A stretch of DNA of 64,000 bases from Hygrophila difformis (lineage: Eukaryota > Streptophyta > Magnoliopsida > Lamiales > Acanthaceae). The notes under the pieces were generated by a model. That model worked only from the letters and a program-made list of their open reading frames with translations, ran no database searches and was not told where the DNA came from. Position numbers and translations under genes: made by a program. Shown here piece after piece: positions 32,840 through 44,360 of the stretch (positions are counted from its first letter, which is position 1; the number at the start of each line of letters is the position of its first letter). The stretch is from positions 5,127,431-5,191,430 of the forward strand of contig JAOANR010000005.1 in the NCBI GenBank assembly GCA_030278955.1, in the 5' to 3' direction.

Positions 32840-35737
32840 TATAACACTCCGTAAAATTTTAAAACAAAAGAAAAATTATAGTAATAATAGCAACGAAATA
32901 GAATTTAAAAATAAATAGTTGTTCAAAGGCCTTCGAAAATTTAAATAGAATTATTTGAGTCTTCCTTAAGCTATAGGCTACGTTTAAATTAAATTCTTGA
33001 ATAATACCTCTAACCCCATTAATTAATGAATGTTGGATTTAACAGTAATTAAGCATAGAATTATTACACGGCTAATGCCATACAATCTAATTAAAATTAC
33101 ATGACTCAATTAAATTGTTGGGAATCAACGATTGTCCAATTTATAATACATGACCATCCCGGAGTGGAAAATTGAGAATCTTGATTTATTGGGCAATGGA
33201 ACTAAACCAATTAGCAAATTAAGTCCGATAATTTATTAAGTCCAAAAATTAAGCATTAAGGGAATATTAAGTTCACAATTAAGATTAATAAGACTAATTA
33301 GGTCCACAATCAAATATTTGGGTAGTGTCAATTAAATGGGTAACTAACAAGATAAAAGAAAAAAAAAAAGCCCAACACCAAGATTCGGCCCAAGCCCACA
33401 ACCCCACAAACCCTGACCCTAATCTGCCCCTGCTGCCGCCGCCGCCTCCGGCGCCGCCACCAGCCGGCCGGCCACCACACCGAACCACCATTTTACACTC
33501 CTCATTCCATTTCCAGCCTCAAAACCACCATCCTCGGCCACCCTCCGCCGTCTGCCAGCGCCACCACCACCATTTCCCCCCAAACCTCAATTTCCATTCT
33601 CATCCAAAATCCAAACCCAAATCCGGCCACCACCATCCAAATCCAATCCGGCCACCACCACCATAACCCAATCCACCAACACCACCAAATCTACTCCCTT
33701 CCAACCCCCAACAAATCGAAAATAGAAAATAAAGAGGATAGAAAGAGAAGAAAGAAAGGGGAAGGGGCCCTGTCCGCCGCCGCCGCTCGCGGCCACCACC
33801 CTCTCCGCCACACCGCCGCCTCTATCCTCCCCCTTCCGTCACCGCCACAGTTCCGAGCCCTCCACCACCACAGGCCCTCGGACGGAGACCACCAAGGCAC
33901 CGCCGCCGCTTCCTTGCCACTGCGACGCCGCCACCACTGCCACTCCCTCACGCCGCCGCCTCCGGGCAAGGCCGCCACCTCGCCGCCGCCCTCTCTCCCT
34001 CTCACTCGCCCTGCCCACCACCATTTTCCAACACAATAACTAGGTAATGGGAAAAAAGGAAAGAACAACCCCTTGTAACCAAGCCCCATCCTTGCGCACA
34101 TACACCCCCCCTAGATCCCTTAAACATTTTAGTGTGGAGGATTGAAATCTGGGAAGTTGAAGATTGATTGAAAAGAAAAGATTGAGAGAAGGGAGTAGGG
34201 AGAGCGGTGCAGACACTGCAAGAGAGGAGGAAGTAATCTGGAATGGGGGGGAAGGTGGCGTGTGTGGGGGGGGGGGGGGGGAGGGATTTGATAGACTTAG
34301 GAATATGTGGGTTAAAAGGTTGGGGGCAGTAGGGGGAGAGTTTGAACCGGATAAAAAGGAGCTGTGATCTCCTCTATAAAAGCCCACCCTGCACCATTCA
34401 ATTTCTGCTCCATTTTTCCTCTTCGTATTGCTCTTGCTGTTCGTCCCTCAAGCCCCAGATTCTCTAGTTTTCTGTTTTCTCCTCCTTCTTCTATCGTGCT
34501 TTGGAAGTCCCTCCGGTATAGTGCGAGCAAGATCAGTTAGGAGTATTACCGGTAACATTTTATTAAGGGTTTATTTAGTTACATTTAATGTTGTAGGAAT
34601 ATACTGAATAAGTATTCAAAATATTTTCTTTCCTTGGTTAGACTAGTAGCTGTTTGCTAGGAGGTATTATCTGCTCGTGGATTGCGTAGTGTCCCCAAAC
34701 TATCGTCGGTAACTGTAAGTAGATTTTTACTCCTTGGGGATAGCTCAAATTTATTTTAGCTAAAGCATAATTTTTACCGCTTTATTATTTTAATTTTATG
34801 CTTATAGCTCCCTACTGTTTTCGGAATATTGGTGTGCTCTTTTACTGTGCTTTGCATTAACTGCGATTATCTACAAAATCCTACGGATTTTGAGCGCTCA
34901 TTGTTACGGGGACTGGGTCTGGGTATGGGCCGGCTGCCCAACTCCTACGTTGTTGTGCACTTAATCGCCACACGAGGACTATTGGGACAAACCAGTACGG
35001 TTCCATATCTGATTCCAGTAGTGGGTACGAGGGAATTTTCTACCTCCCCCACACCCTTGCGTGAATGTGAGAATTGGGCCCCAGGGCGGGAACCTGCACA
35101 TCACAGTGGCTGAGATACTACTTCTCGGTATCACATATTGTTGTATTATCTTTTCCCGGGTTTAGATTAATATTGTCTTTATGTATAAATTACTCTCGTT
35201 TAGCATGCCATTTTCCATAACTGCATTTTAAAAATACTCACTGCAACCCAACCTCCCCCGGGAGTGAGGGTCTACTTACTCAGCGATTGTTTTCGCTGAC
35301 TCTACATTTTATTTACTCCTCTTTCAGGTTTTGACATCTGTGAGGACCGATAGTCTTCTTTCATCATCTGGACACGGTTCGGGTATTCTTAAAGTATTTC
35401 TGGGTTTTAAGTATGTATAACTTTTAAGTCTCTTAGATGGAGTAACTTGGCATGTGTTTTGATTTAACTCGAGGACGTGTATTTGGGTGTCTACCCACTT
35501 TTGAAACTTTTACGCCTCCCTACTTTATCGACTATGAATGTTATTTTATTAAGAATGCCTGTATTTGCAGCTTTTGTGCGAAACACTTAGCACATGAATT
35601 AAACTCTGATTTTCTGCAAGTAATTATTTATGTTAGCCTTAGCGTAGTTCGGGATGTCCCGGGATGCGTGGCGGTAGCACTCGTCCATTTATCCAATTTT
35701 GCTTCCGTTGATATTAAGGGAAAATGGGGGTGTTACA
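32840..35737 (+). repeat. Gypsy B 3' LTR
   Basis: 2898 bp, partner of 23949-26855, with the same TATA box (34375-34382), G homopolymer (about 34264-34281) and terminal tgttaca. Confidence 0.93.
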
Positions 35738-35742
35738 CCTAG

Positions 35743-36328
35743 TTTTATTGGTACTAGTACTATTTCATTTACTCTTTTTTACTTCTCCTTCAAAAGTAGT
35801 ATATCTATATTCTGTCCCTATATGCTTTGTTAATCCATTTATACAAGTTTTTCCTATATGATTCTTACCAGCTCCAGTGTCTACTAATATATTTGGTCCT
35901 TTTATCCAGTTTGTGCCATTATAATATTCTATATTAATTCTCCATGTTTGGGCTTTTTGTTTACATTTTTCGTATGGTATATCAATACTATGTCTTGGTT
36001 GATCAAGTATTAGATTTGTTCTTGGGCTATAGTCTATACTTTTTCTGCTACTCATTGTTCTTCCTACATAGGATAAATGTGGTCTCCTATTTTCTAATGG
36101 TTTTCCAATTTCTATTGTATTTTTTTTCTTGTCTGCAAGATCAATTATCCAATCATCTTGTAACGTAGGATTATTTAATTCTGGTAATATTAGATCTGTT
36201 ATTGTGTCTCTACATGCTTCGTGTATTTCTATTGTCTTTTTATCGTCATAAGGTTTTAGTCTATTGCTATTTAGGTAGCTATAAAAAGCACTATAATGTA
36301 CTGTAAATATTTTACTTTCATTTTTCAT
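35743..36328 (-). pseudogene. Pararetrovirus retropepsin-like domain after movement protein
   Basis: Open 36328-35765. After a linker rich in charged residues comes a retropepsin-type active site ILVDTGAGKNHIG (near 35893-35855). The rest of the domain lies beyond gypsy B at 23943-23760 and ends with a second-half signature. This is upstream of, and separate from, the pol protease. Its N-terminal part continues from the movement protein frame, so it would be the C-terminal domain of ORF1. Whether it is catalytic or a structural duplicate is unknown. Confidence 0.65.
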
Positions 36329-36824
36329 TACATCATTCCTATGTACTTTTATGTATAAGGTTAATGTTTCGTCTATATTTTGATCTTGTAAAGATACACA
36401 ATAGTTTGGGTAACATGTAAATAGTAGTTTTTGGTAAATTAGGTTTCCATTAATAATTTCTAAGTGTGAGTCTTGTGGATTTAATAATCTTGAATCATGT
36501 AGGCTTATTGTTACTGGTAAATCTATTCCACTTCTAAATAAAGATTTTATTAGAATCTTTACTCCTGCTAAATGTACGTATTGTATTTTTCTGTTTTCCT
36601 TCTACTTAATTTTTCTAGTCCTTTATTTATTATATCTTTTGTTAAAAGGTGCAGTTTTAGGGTAGTATTAGTGTTACATACGTCTACTGTTTTTTCTAAT
36701 TCATGATATTAATGAATTACTATATTATTTCTTGAGAATGTTCTTAATAGTATATTAAAGTTTGTATGTTTAAATCCATGTTTTAGATCTAATCCTTATA
36801 TTTTATTAATTTGTTCTGGACTTA
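36329..36824 (-). pseudogene. Pararetrovirus movement protein (30K superfamily)
   Basis: Reading sense on the minus strand, with several stops and one frameshift (near 36595), gives a recognisable caulimovirid movement-protein core: a segment like LAGVKILIKSLFRSGID, an invariant Asp in ISLHDSRLL and the GNLIYQKLLFTCYP block (36540-36400). Such proteins form tubules through plasmodesmata. The 5' part upstream is interrupted by a small retroposon at 36825-37020. Confidence 0.75.
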
Positions 36825-37020
36825 AGATAGCTTTTATTGCCTGGGGCTATTTTGACAGAATCATTTTATTAATTTATTCCGGACTTAAGATAGCTTTTAT
36901 GGTTGAAGTATGGTTGTTGTATTGTCTGGGGCTATTTTGACAAAATCATTTCTGTAAGTGACGTTTTTTTTGGTATGATATAAAACTTTCCTCTCAAAAA
37001 AAAAAGATAGCTTTTATTGC
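36825..37020 (+). mobile_element. Small retroposon inside the pararetrovirus
   Basis: A 16-base word agatagcttttattgc occurs at 36825-36840 and 37005-37020. The 164 bases between end in a run of ten A on the plus strand. The insert contains a partial internal duplication (ctggggctattttgaca occurs twice). Target-primed retroposition into the movement-protein region after viral integration explains it. Confidence 0.8.
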
Positions 37021-37102
37021 GTATCCTCGTTGTCTTTCATATTGTTCTACATATTCTATTTCTTTTGTTTCCTCTTGTTCTTCTGTGATTATTTCTTTGT
37101 TT
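37021..37102 (-). other. Coat-to-movement linker
   Basis: Glu-rich coding sense continuing from the coat protein region; a stop separates it from the open coat segment. No domain seen. Confidence 0.4.
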
Positions 37103-38155
37103 TTATTCATTTTCTATTTCAGAGAATCTTACTTCATATATCTCATCTCCTGATTCTGGTTCACTTATACCTTCTAGATCTGATTCTATTTCTTTAAATA
37201 TTTGTTCATCTATAATATCGTATTCTATAAATCTTGCTTGTTTTTTCCTTGGTTTAGTACAGTCACTAGCAAAATGTCCTATTTCTCCACAGTTATAACA
37301 TTTACATGTGGTTGGATTCTTTTTATTCTGTTTTTTATCGTGTCTTCGTTTATAATATTTTCTTCCAAATTTTTTTTTGAAAATTTTAAATCTCTTTCCT
37401 TTCCTGAATTTCTTTTTTATTGGGCTGAATTTTTTAAATCTTTTATTTTTTCTGTATTTCTTATTTTTTCTCCATACAAAATTTTCTGCGTTTTCTTGAC
37501 AACATAAATCAGCAGTTCTATTATATATTTTAGTGTGGTCTAATATTTTTCTTTGATAACACAACTCAATTATTACTTGTCTTATCAATCTTATTCTACT
37601 TCCTAAATTATTCGGATAGTCATTTTTATTTTGAATCCATGTTTTCCACATATATCCATCCATGGTAATGGTAGTTTTGAAAATATAGAATTCATGGTGT
37701 GTTCATTATTTTGTGGGCTTGTATAAGCTGTATAAATAGTAACTTTTAAATTGTTCAGAGAATTGATCAAAAAAAGCATAAATTTCTTAGTCTTATTTTA
37801 TTTAATCTTAATAATGCTTGATCTCTTTCTTCTATTATTGCATTATTATCTAAACTTTGTACCCTAAGAATTCTTCTTGTATGATATTAATAAATTCCTC
37901 TATTCCTATGTTTACATCCTGTCCAAATCCTTGAATAATTGTATTCATATAAGTTTGTTTTGTATTTGAGGAAATTTCTGCAAGGAATTGTGCCACATTT
38001 CCTTGGACTAGATTCCATATTTTCAATGTTTTTGCTCTTGACGTACTTTCTTCTGACATTAAATGTATTCTTATTATTTGTTTCCATTTTTCTAGTTCTA
38101 GACTTGGTTGTTTAAGACAATCCAGGTTCAAGAATATTGTATTTCCTGGTCTCAC
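37103..38155 (-). pseudogene. Pararetrovirus coat protein with CCHC zinc finger
   Basis: Two open stretches, 38155-37850 and 37663-37103, with a break of about 190 bases in another frame. The first has the caulimovirid capsid-type ELEKWKQIIRIHL and WNLVQGNVAQFL segments. The second has a very basic Lys/Arg stretch (about residues 65-120) and the zinc finger CKCYNCGEIGHFASDC (37307-37260), the caulimovirid coat-protein hallmark, followed by an acidic tail. It would package viral DNA. Confidence 0.82.
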
Positions 38156-38229
38156 ATTTCCTATTCTTTTTTCTTTTAACTCAAAATCTTCATTGTATTT
38201 CCAAATTTCTTTTTTAGAGGTTGTTTTTC

Positions 38230-39959
38230 TTATTGGAAAATTTTTGAAGGTAAATTTTGTAATCTACTTTGATAATTGTCTACATTTTGTCTATTTGTAG
38301 TTTGATCTACTTCCATTGGTATAGTTCCTGTTACACCTTCTCTTGGTAAGGTAGTGCTACTTTCTCCAACTACTTCTGATGATGGTAAATATAATCTATG
38401 ATTATTCATAAAGACTTTATGTTGTTCTTCCAAATTGCTTTCATTAGTTTCTAATTCTGTTTCTGAAAATGTTCCTGTATATATTCTAAATTTAGTCGTT
38501 CTAAATGACTACTTAATTCATTTATTAAATCTTCTATACTTGTATTCATTCTGTTTCTTCCTTATCTTCTCTACTTTCCAATTTATCTTCCTTTATTTCT
38601 TCGTTTATCTTTTTTAATTTTTCTACTTTGTCTATCAGGATTCTAATTTTGTTTTGTTTGTTTAATTTTTCTATTTCTTTCATCATTACTCTATGATTGA
38701 GACTTCTTGGTTCTGGTGTCTTCTCCCATTTCGGTAGTGGGAATAACTTTTCTAATTCTACTTGCTTTTGTGGAGTTTTAATTATTGTTTTGTCTATATA
38801 TCTTTCGATATTGTAGAGTCTTGTATCTAGGCTTATCATTAGTTATTTTATTAGTTCAATTCCATCTTTTATTATTTCTAAATCTTCTAGATAACTCATC
38901 TTGTAATATTTCTTATGTTTCTAATGAAGTCGTTTACTTCATCTATTTCAGTTTCCCTTTTCTAATTCTTCTATTTCTTTTATTTCTAATTCATTTAAAT
39001 ACCATTCTTTTATTAACTCTGATTCTTCTTTTTCTGGATCTATATGTTTTTGTATAATTACATATGCTTCTCTTTCATCTATTATTTTAGAAATCTTGAA
39101 TTTTATTCTTAATAATTTTTGTTTCATTATTATGGTACTTATATCTTGTGGTTGACTTTCTATTTCATGAATTTTATTAGTCAGTCTTTCTAATGTTTCA
39201 TTTTCTAACTTTATTCCTGGCATTTTATTAGTCTTCACTATAATTTGATTCTTGATCTAAAAATTCGGGTGAATGTGCTCTAGTAAACATGGTGTTATGT
39301 ATTATATATCCTGGAAACATTCTGTAAGTTGTAATTTCATTGTTGATTATAGTTAATTTGACTTGTGATAGTAACTCTTGTTCTTCATCTCTTTTTGATA
39401 TAATTTGTATTAAATTACCATTATATTCTTCTGTTTCGATTATATAGTTTTCTATCCAAAGTAATCTTTTTCCTCTATTTCCTAATCTTATTCCAAATTC
39501 TTGATCGTTTTGCAACCTAGTTAGTCCTCTTCTTCTATCTGTGTATGTTTTTCTTTATTCTATTTATTGATCCATATTTTATATTTCTCTTTGGCTTATT
39601 TCATGATTAGGATTAAATGTGGGTGTTAAAAATCTTCGATTATCGTTGGTTATTATTTCTGTAAGTGGTCTTATTTGTGGTTCTAATCCTCTTACTCTAT
39701 TTAGAAATGTTCTTTCAATTCTTGCTTGTATCATTTCGCTATTAGTGTTATTTTGTGTGTATTCTTCATTTCTATTTATTATATAGTTTTCAATATCGAG
39801 CGGATGAATCATATTTAATGGGTAATCTATTTCTTGATTTTCATCTAAAGAATATCTTGTGGTTGGGATATATTCTGGATATAATTGTTCTGAATTATCT
39901 AATCTTAATCTTGACATATGATAGTTTAATATATGATCGTTATTATTATAGTTACTCAT
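38230..39959 (-). pseudogene. Pararetrovirus ORF1, N-terminal region
   Basis: The first ATG after the PBS is at 39959 (MSNYNNNDHILNYH), open for 126 codons to 39579. Further open stretches are 39515-39228, 39238-38948, 38839-38546 and 38433-38230, in changing frames, so at least four frameshifts or stops lie between. The product is rich in Glu, Lys, Ile and Asn, with coiled-coil-like parts near 39200-38950 and 38700-38550. In cavemo- and solendoviruses the large ORF1 also starts with a long poorly conserved region before the coat domain. No catalytic motif is visible. Confidence 0.65.
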
Positions 39960-39978
39960 GTCCAGATTAATCGTTCTG

Positions 39979-39991
39979 GGCTCTGATACCA
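39979..39991 (-). promoter_or_regulatory. Pararetrovirus tRNA-Met primer binding site
   Basis: The minus strand reads TGGTATCAGAGCC, a perfect match to the conserved caulimovirid minus-strand primer site. It lies 20 bases upstream of the first viral ATG (39959). Confidence 0.88.
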
Positions 39992-39997
39992 AATTTT

Positions 39998-40362
39998 TAA
40001 AGGTTAAAGGGGTTGAATATAAAAATGTTTGAATTAATTTTGTTGGGTTACTGGTTGTATTTAATTAGAAAAATAATATTCACCATAATTACTTAAATTG
40101 TCTGGTATTTCTTCATCATAATTTTCACTATCTGATCTTATTCTTAGTAAAATTATTTTGTCCCAATAACTTTTTTAAATTGTTAAAGGTTAAAGGGGTT
40201 GAATATAAAAATGTTTGAATTAATTTTTTTGGGTTACTGGTTGTATTTAATCAGAAAAATAATATTCACCATAATTACTTAAATTGTCTGTATTTCTTCA
40301 TCATAATTTTCACTATCTGATCATTCTCTTAGTAAAATTATTTTGTCCCAAAAACTTTTTTC
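39998..40362 (-). repeat. Tandem duplication of 185 bp upstream of viral PBS
   Basis: ttaaaggttaaaggggttgaatat begins at 39998 and again at 40183, and the similarity runs to about 40182 and 40362. Only the copy next to the ORF keeps the PBS. Small differences show it is not recent. Confidence 0.85.
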
Positions 40363-40731
40363 TTCTGAGTAAGGATATACCTTTTGATATATTCAGTCAA
40401 AAATATATAAACAATGTCATTCCAATTTTCAACTCTTTCTTCCATAGTTTGCAAATATATTCCATATTCGTATATTAATGAATTTATTTCTTCTTGATTC
40501 ATTTTTTATAAGTTAATTATTGTAGTGAGTTTACAAAATAAAGGGAATTTTTGGTAATTAGAAAGTCAAGTTGTAGAGTGTATCTCATGTTTAAAGATAA
40601 AATTATTGGGAAGTTGTGTGGGGTGATATTTAAAAGTCAAAATATAAATGGGTCCTTTTTTGTAAGTTTTTTGCAATGGGTCTTTTTAAAATACAAACTA
40701 ATTCTAATAGGTAATTTACTATAATTTGCCC
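40363..40731 (-). other. Pararetrovirus leader, upstream end
   Basis: On the minus strand a short frame starts MNQEEINSLIYEY near 40503 and runs about 54 codons. Beyond 40520 the sequence is AT-rich with no ORF. The virus-like block ends before the right copy of the 14-bp flanking repeat (40732-40745). Confidence 0.45.
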
Positions 40732-40858
40732 GTTTAACAATGAGCCCAACGAATGCATATGAAGAGAAAAAACCAGCAAGAGTTGGGCCTAGCCCAACTG
40801 ACAATGAACCCAAGCTTTTAGATACTTAGGCAAGTTGAAATAGCCCAAGAAGCGAACA

Positions 40859-42148
40859 TTTCAATTTGAGTTAAAAAATTTTTTGGCCATAACAAGGTGT
40901 TATTTCCGATTTTGAGCCATAATTAATTCCTATTACGGTTTTAGGCCATGACATGGCATTTGGGCTTTATTTTAGGCCAATTTGACCAAGTCAATGGAAA
41001 ATCGGGCCGCGTGTGTTATACCTGCCAACCAAATTCATGCGCCGGCAATTTGAAGAGCAGAAGGTTGAGGTTACTGCCGGAAATCTAAAAATCCGAAACT
41101 AAGTTCACACAACCTATGTAAAGGGGAGAAGAGGGTTTGGTGTGTTTCACTTTGGAGAGGAAGTATATTCAGTTGGATTAGAGGAGATTTGGGGCTGAAG
41201 ATCTAAAATTATTGAGGATAAACACAAGTTGAACAAGAATATAGCGATGCTGCCAATTAATTGTGGGAAGGCCATTTAATTAATTTTTTGAGCCTCTGCC
41301 ACCTCCAGAAACAGAGTCGGAGTCGAAGCAGCATCCGGGAACAACCACGACCTCCGGAGGAGCTCATCCCCTCTCCCATCGGATTCTCCTTCCCAACCAG
41401 CTCCCCAAAAACGGTTCCTCTCCAACCCGGTTCCATCATCATCAAATATGTAGCACCTCCCTCGCCGCTCCTGCCATTATCGCCACTACCTCACAGCGCT
41501 TGCTGCTGCCACACTTCTTCCCCAAAATTCCCGCCGCCTTTTTTCCCAGATCTGCCACCGCACCACCATCTATGGCCACATCGCCATCATCATCCTTTCA
41601 CCGATCTAAAACAACCTCCCGAATCACCACCGCCCACCACTCGTCACCATCACCACGACATCACTCATTCAAAACATCACCACCATTCTACCTTTCTCAA
41701 AATCCAATCGGAGGAGGAGACCTATTAAATCCCCAAACCACAATAGCCACTGTAATTCCTATCAAATCCCCATCCTAGCACCACCCACCACCACGGACCC
41801 GTTTCTCTTTTTCAAAACTTCCATCGCCTACCACTGCCGCTCATGTCTTCACCAGTGAGCCTCTGTCACTTTGATGTTTAGGGTTTATTGGAGCTTTCAA
41901 TTTTTTTTCCCCAAAAAATTGTATCCGGGGATAAAGAAATGTGTTTTTGTAAAAACGGTTTTTGATTTCCGGGCACACTTCTTTAAGTGTAGCTCACGCG
42001 GCCCGGTGGCCCTTTGCATTTGTCAAATTGGCCTAAAATCAAGCCCAAATGCCCTGTCATTGCCTAAAACCATAATAGAAATTAATCATGGCCCAAAATT
42101 GGAAATGACACATTGTTATGGCCTAAAAAAAATTAACTCTTTTAATTT
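40859..42148. mobile_element. MULE (Mutator-like) with long TIRs, possible Pack-MULE
   Basis: The element proper is 40868-42139 (1272 bp). Its inverted ends, about 150-170 bp each, pair gagttaa...ttggccataacaa with ttatggcc...ttaactc, including a shared tttaggccaatttgac word. A 9-bp target-site duplication (tttcaattt 40859-40867 and ttttaattt 42140-42148, one mismatch) is the MULE size. The interior (41260-41800) is C-rich with Pro/His/Ser-coding low-complexity sense and a shift in base composition, as in gene-capturing MULEs. No transposase is present. Confidence 0.85.
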
Positions 42149-42435
42149 TGATAGCTTTTTAAACAAAATGCAAGTTTTTTTATAATTAGGAGTATTATCA
42201 TTTATAGTTTTATACTATGGTTTTTCTTTTTATCACATACTATTATTATTTAAACTCACATATTGAATATATTCTCGCTGTTTTATTTTAATTAGCCATT
42301 AGATGTGATATACTAATGTAGTACCTATCATTTGACGACAATTACATTTAAATTGAGCGAATGTGAATGTAAATAGATATTGGTACAAGTGATGTTAACC
42401 CATTTTGATATCAAATATTTTCAGAAAATCTAAAT
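42149..42435. other. AT-rich gap
   Basis: No gene or clear repeat is seen between the MULE and the LINE end. Confidence 0.5.
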
Positions 42436-44360
42436 TTTTTGGGAGAACATTGCCTTGACAGGCGGTTAAAAAGAAAAGAAAAAGAAACCAAAGCAAACAA
42501 AGATCAAAATACTAACAAAAAAAAAAACGAATAAAATCGACAATCAAGGCCGCATAACACCGTTGCCTGTCTGATCTTCATGCAGCAGAGGAACCACTTG
42601 ATCCGGAGGAAATGCCCACGTCGTGAAGAATTGATCCTCGAAGCACGCCAACTTAGCCAAAGCATCTGCCACCCTATTGCCCTCCCGGTATATGTGTCTA
42701 ATATCACACCTCTCAAAAGAATCTCTTCTCGTCCGAATAGCCCTCACCAACGACCACATCTTGTGCAGAGCCTTGCAATCTGTTGATGAGACGAACTGCT
42801 TCCACTGAATCTGCGTAGCAAGTTACCCGCAAGTTACCCTCGTCTCCCTCATAGACCCCGCCATCTTCAAGCCATTCAAGATACCAAATATCTCAACCTC
42901 CAAAATCTCTTTCAACCTCAAGTGACCACCAACAGCACTTTTTCAAACCCCATCCTTTGCAAACGGCCAAAAAGCCACTACGCCCTTCAGCAGCCTCCAA
43001 GCTCCCATCCGAATGCACAATCACCCCGTCACCAACAACCTCCTGCCAACGAACCGTGACAGCATCTGCTGCTCCTCCCTCCTTCAGCCCTGATCATGGC
43101 CTCTTTCAGCCGATGAGCGTCCCAAGCAAGCCTTTTCCTGCTGGTCTCCTGCCCTTTAAAAATACGCTTGTTCCTTTCCATCCAAGCAACCCCTACCCTG
43201 GCCACAAATATGTGCTTCCATCTCATCTCCATATATTGCAACCAGTGCCTAATCTCATCCTTGTCCAGGGAAGGAATCGCCTCAACATCACTGACTCCTA
43301 ACTCCCTCCACAACTGACTAACCCACGGGCATTCAAACAAAGCTTGCCTCCAATCGCCAATACCATTTCCACATATCGAGCATAGGGGTGAATGTGCAAT
43401 CTATCTATGGAACGTTACCCCATTCGTAGCTAATGAGCCGTGACCAATGAGCCACAGCATATTACCAATCTTTTCAGGGATCCCTTTACGCCACATCCAA
43501 CTCCATCCAGTCCTCTCCTCCAACTCCCCTCTAATCCACTTGTACCCAGACCTCACACTGTACTCTCCCAAAGCTTCCATTCTCCAGTGCATAGTGTCCT
43601 GCACGTCCTCAATCAATAAGGGGCAGGCCGAGCCCTCAATATCCATCCGAATGGCATTTGGTATCCAAGTATAAATTTCACTCAAGGACCACTTCCCTTG
43701 GTCGACTACATCTCTAATAAACAAACTTATATCATTATAATGAAAAAACGACATCAAAGGTGCCAAGCGCTTACCCTTCCACTAAGGAGAGCACCATAAG
43801 GAGCTCATTCCATTTCCTATCCGAACACCAAAAGCTTCCCTGAAAAACTCCACTAAATTTTTCCACACCCTAGTACCCTTGCTATGTGCACCAGGGAATA
43901 TCCCATCCCTGCACTCATAACGTCCCTTAAGCCATCTCACCCAAAGTTTCTCCTTATTAACCATAAACTCACCCAACTGCTTGCCCAGCAATGATAAGTT
44001 CATATGTCGCGTTTGTCTTAATCCCATGCCTCCCTCACCATTCGGCCGAGTAACCTTTTCCCAAGCAATTAAGTGCATCCCCTTACCAGTCGCACCCTTC
44101 CATATCCACCTCCGAATTTTTTGATCAATCTTGTTACATGTTTCCATCGGCAGCTTATGGACTTGCATACAATATATAGGTATACTAGCTAGAACTGCCC
44201 CAGCCAATGTTATTCTCGCCGCTCTATTTAATAAAGAGGCCACCCATATATCTAATCAACTTCATATCCATCCTCTTCAGCATATCAACAAAGTGTGATA
44301 TCTTCAACCTGCCGTGAACAATTGGAAATCCCAAATATTTACCAAGAGAGGAAGAAATAT
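42436..44360 (-). pseudogene. LINE (L1-type) 3' part: RT end, zinc region, RNase H
   Basis: On the minus strand, order from 44355: RT thumb-type segment (LGKYLGFPIVHGRL), then an RT-associated region (MHLSLLGKQLGEFMVNKEKLWVRW), a zinc-binding RVT-type region around 43760-43400 (WRMEALGEYSVRSGYKWI), FECPWVSQLW near 43335, and an RNase H end with HIYREGNRVADALAKLA (near 42690-42640). A stop at about 42546 ends the frame and a short A6 tail closes the 3' UTR near 42436. Frameshifts separate the blocks. The copia element cut it at 44360; the preceding part is at 53130-53335. Confidence 0.88.

Larger units (their letters stand above)
23949..35737 (+). mobile_element. Gypsy element B: complete Ty3/gypsy chromovirus inside the pararetrovirus
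   Basis: An 11.8-kb LTR retrotransposon on the plus strand with LTRs 23949-26855 and 32840-35737, perfect tRNA-Met PBS, PPT, and gag, protease, RT, RNase H, integrase in order. Its proteins are close relatives of those of element A and its PPT and LTR ends are the same, so both belong to one chromovirus group (Tekay/Del-like). It differs by an extra ORF upstream of gag and a different U3. Several frameshifts and stops break gag-pol. Confidence 0.93.
23944..35742. repeat. Gypsy B target-site duplication cctag
   Basis: cctag at 23944-23948 and again at 35738-35742 directly flank element B. Viral reading sense continues across the junction once the element and one copy of the duplication are set aside. 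Confidence 0.92.
19593..40731 (-). mobile_element. Endogenous pararetrovirus (Caulimoviridae), split by gypsy B
   Basis: A degenerate but nearly complete viral genome on the minus strand, in two pieces (19593-23948 and 35738-40731). Order from the right: leader, tRNA-Met PBS, ORF1 start, coat protein with CCHC, movement protein, retropepsin-like domain, then protease-RT-RNase H, downstream ORF, TATA box and poly(A) signal. There is no integrase and no LTR, and the RT has the YVDD box with caulimovirid context, so it is not a gypsy element. The coat-then-movement order in ORF1 resembles cavemoviruses and solendoviruses. Frameshifts, stops and insertions make it a fossil that cannot yield virus. 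Confidence 0.88.

Noticed and set aside
41261..41728. 155-codon Pro/His-rich frame in the MULE as a functional gene
   Set aside because: Low-complexity, no recognisable domain, within a non-autonomous transposon; kept only as possible captured sequence.
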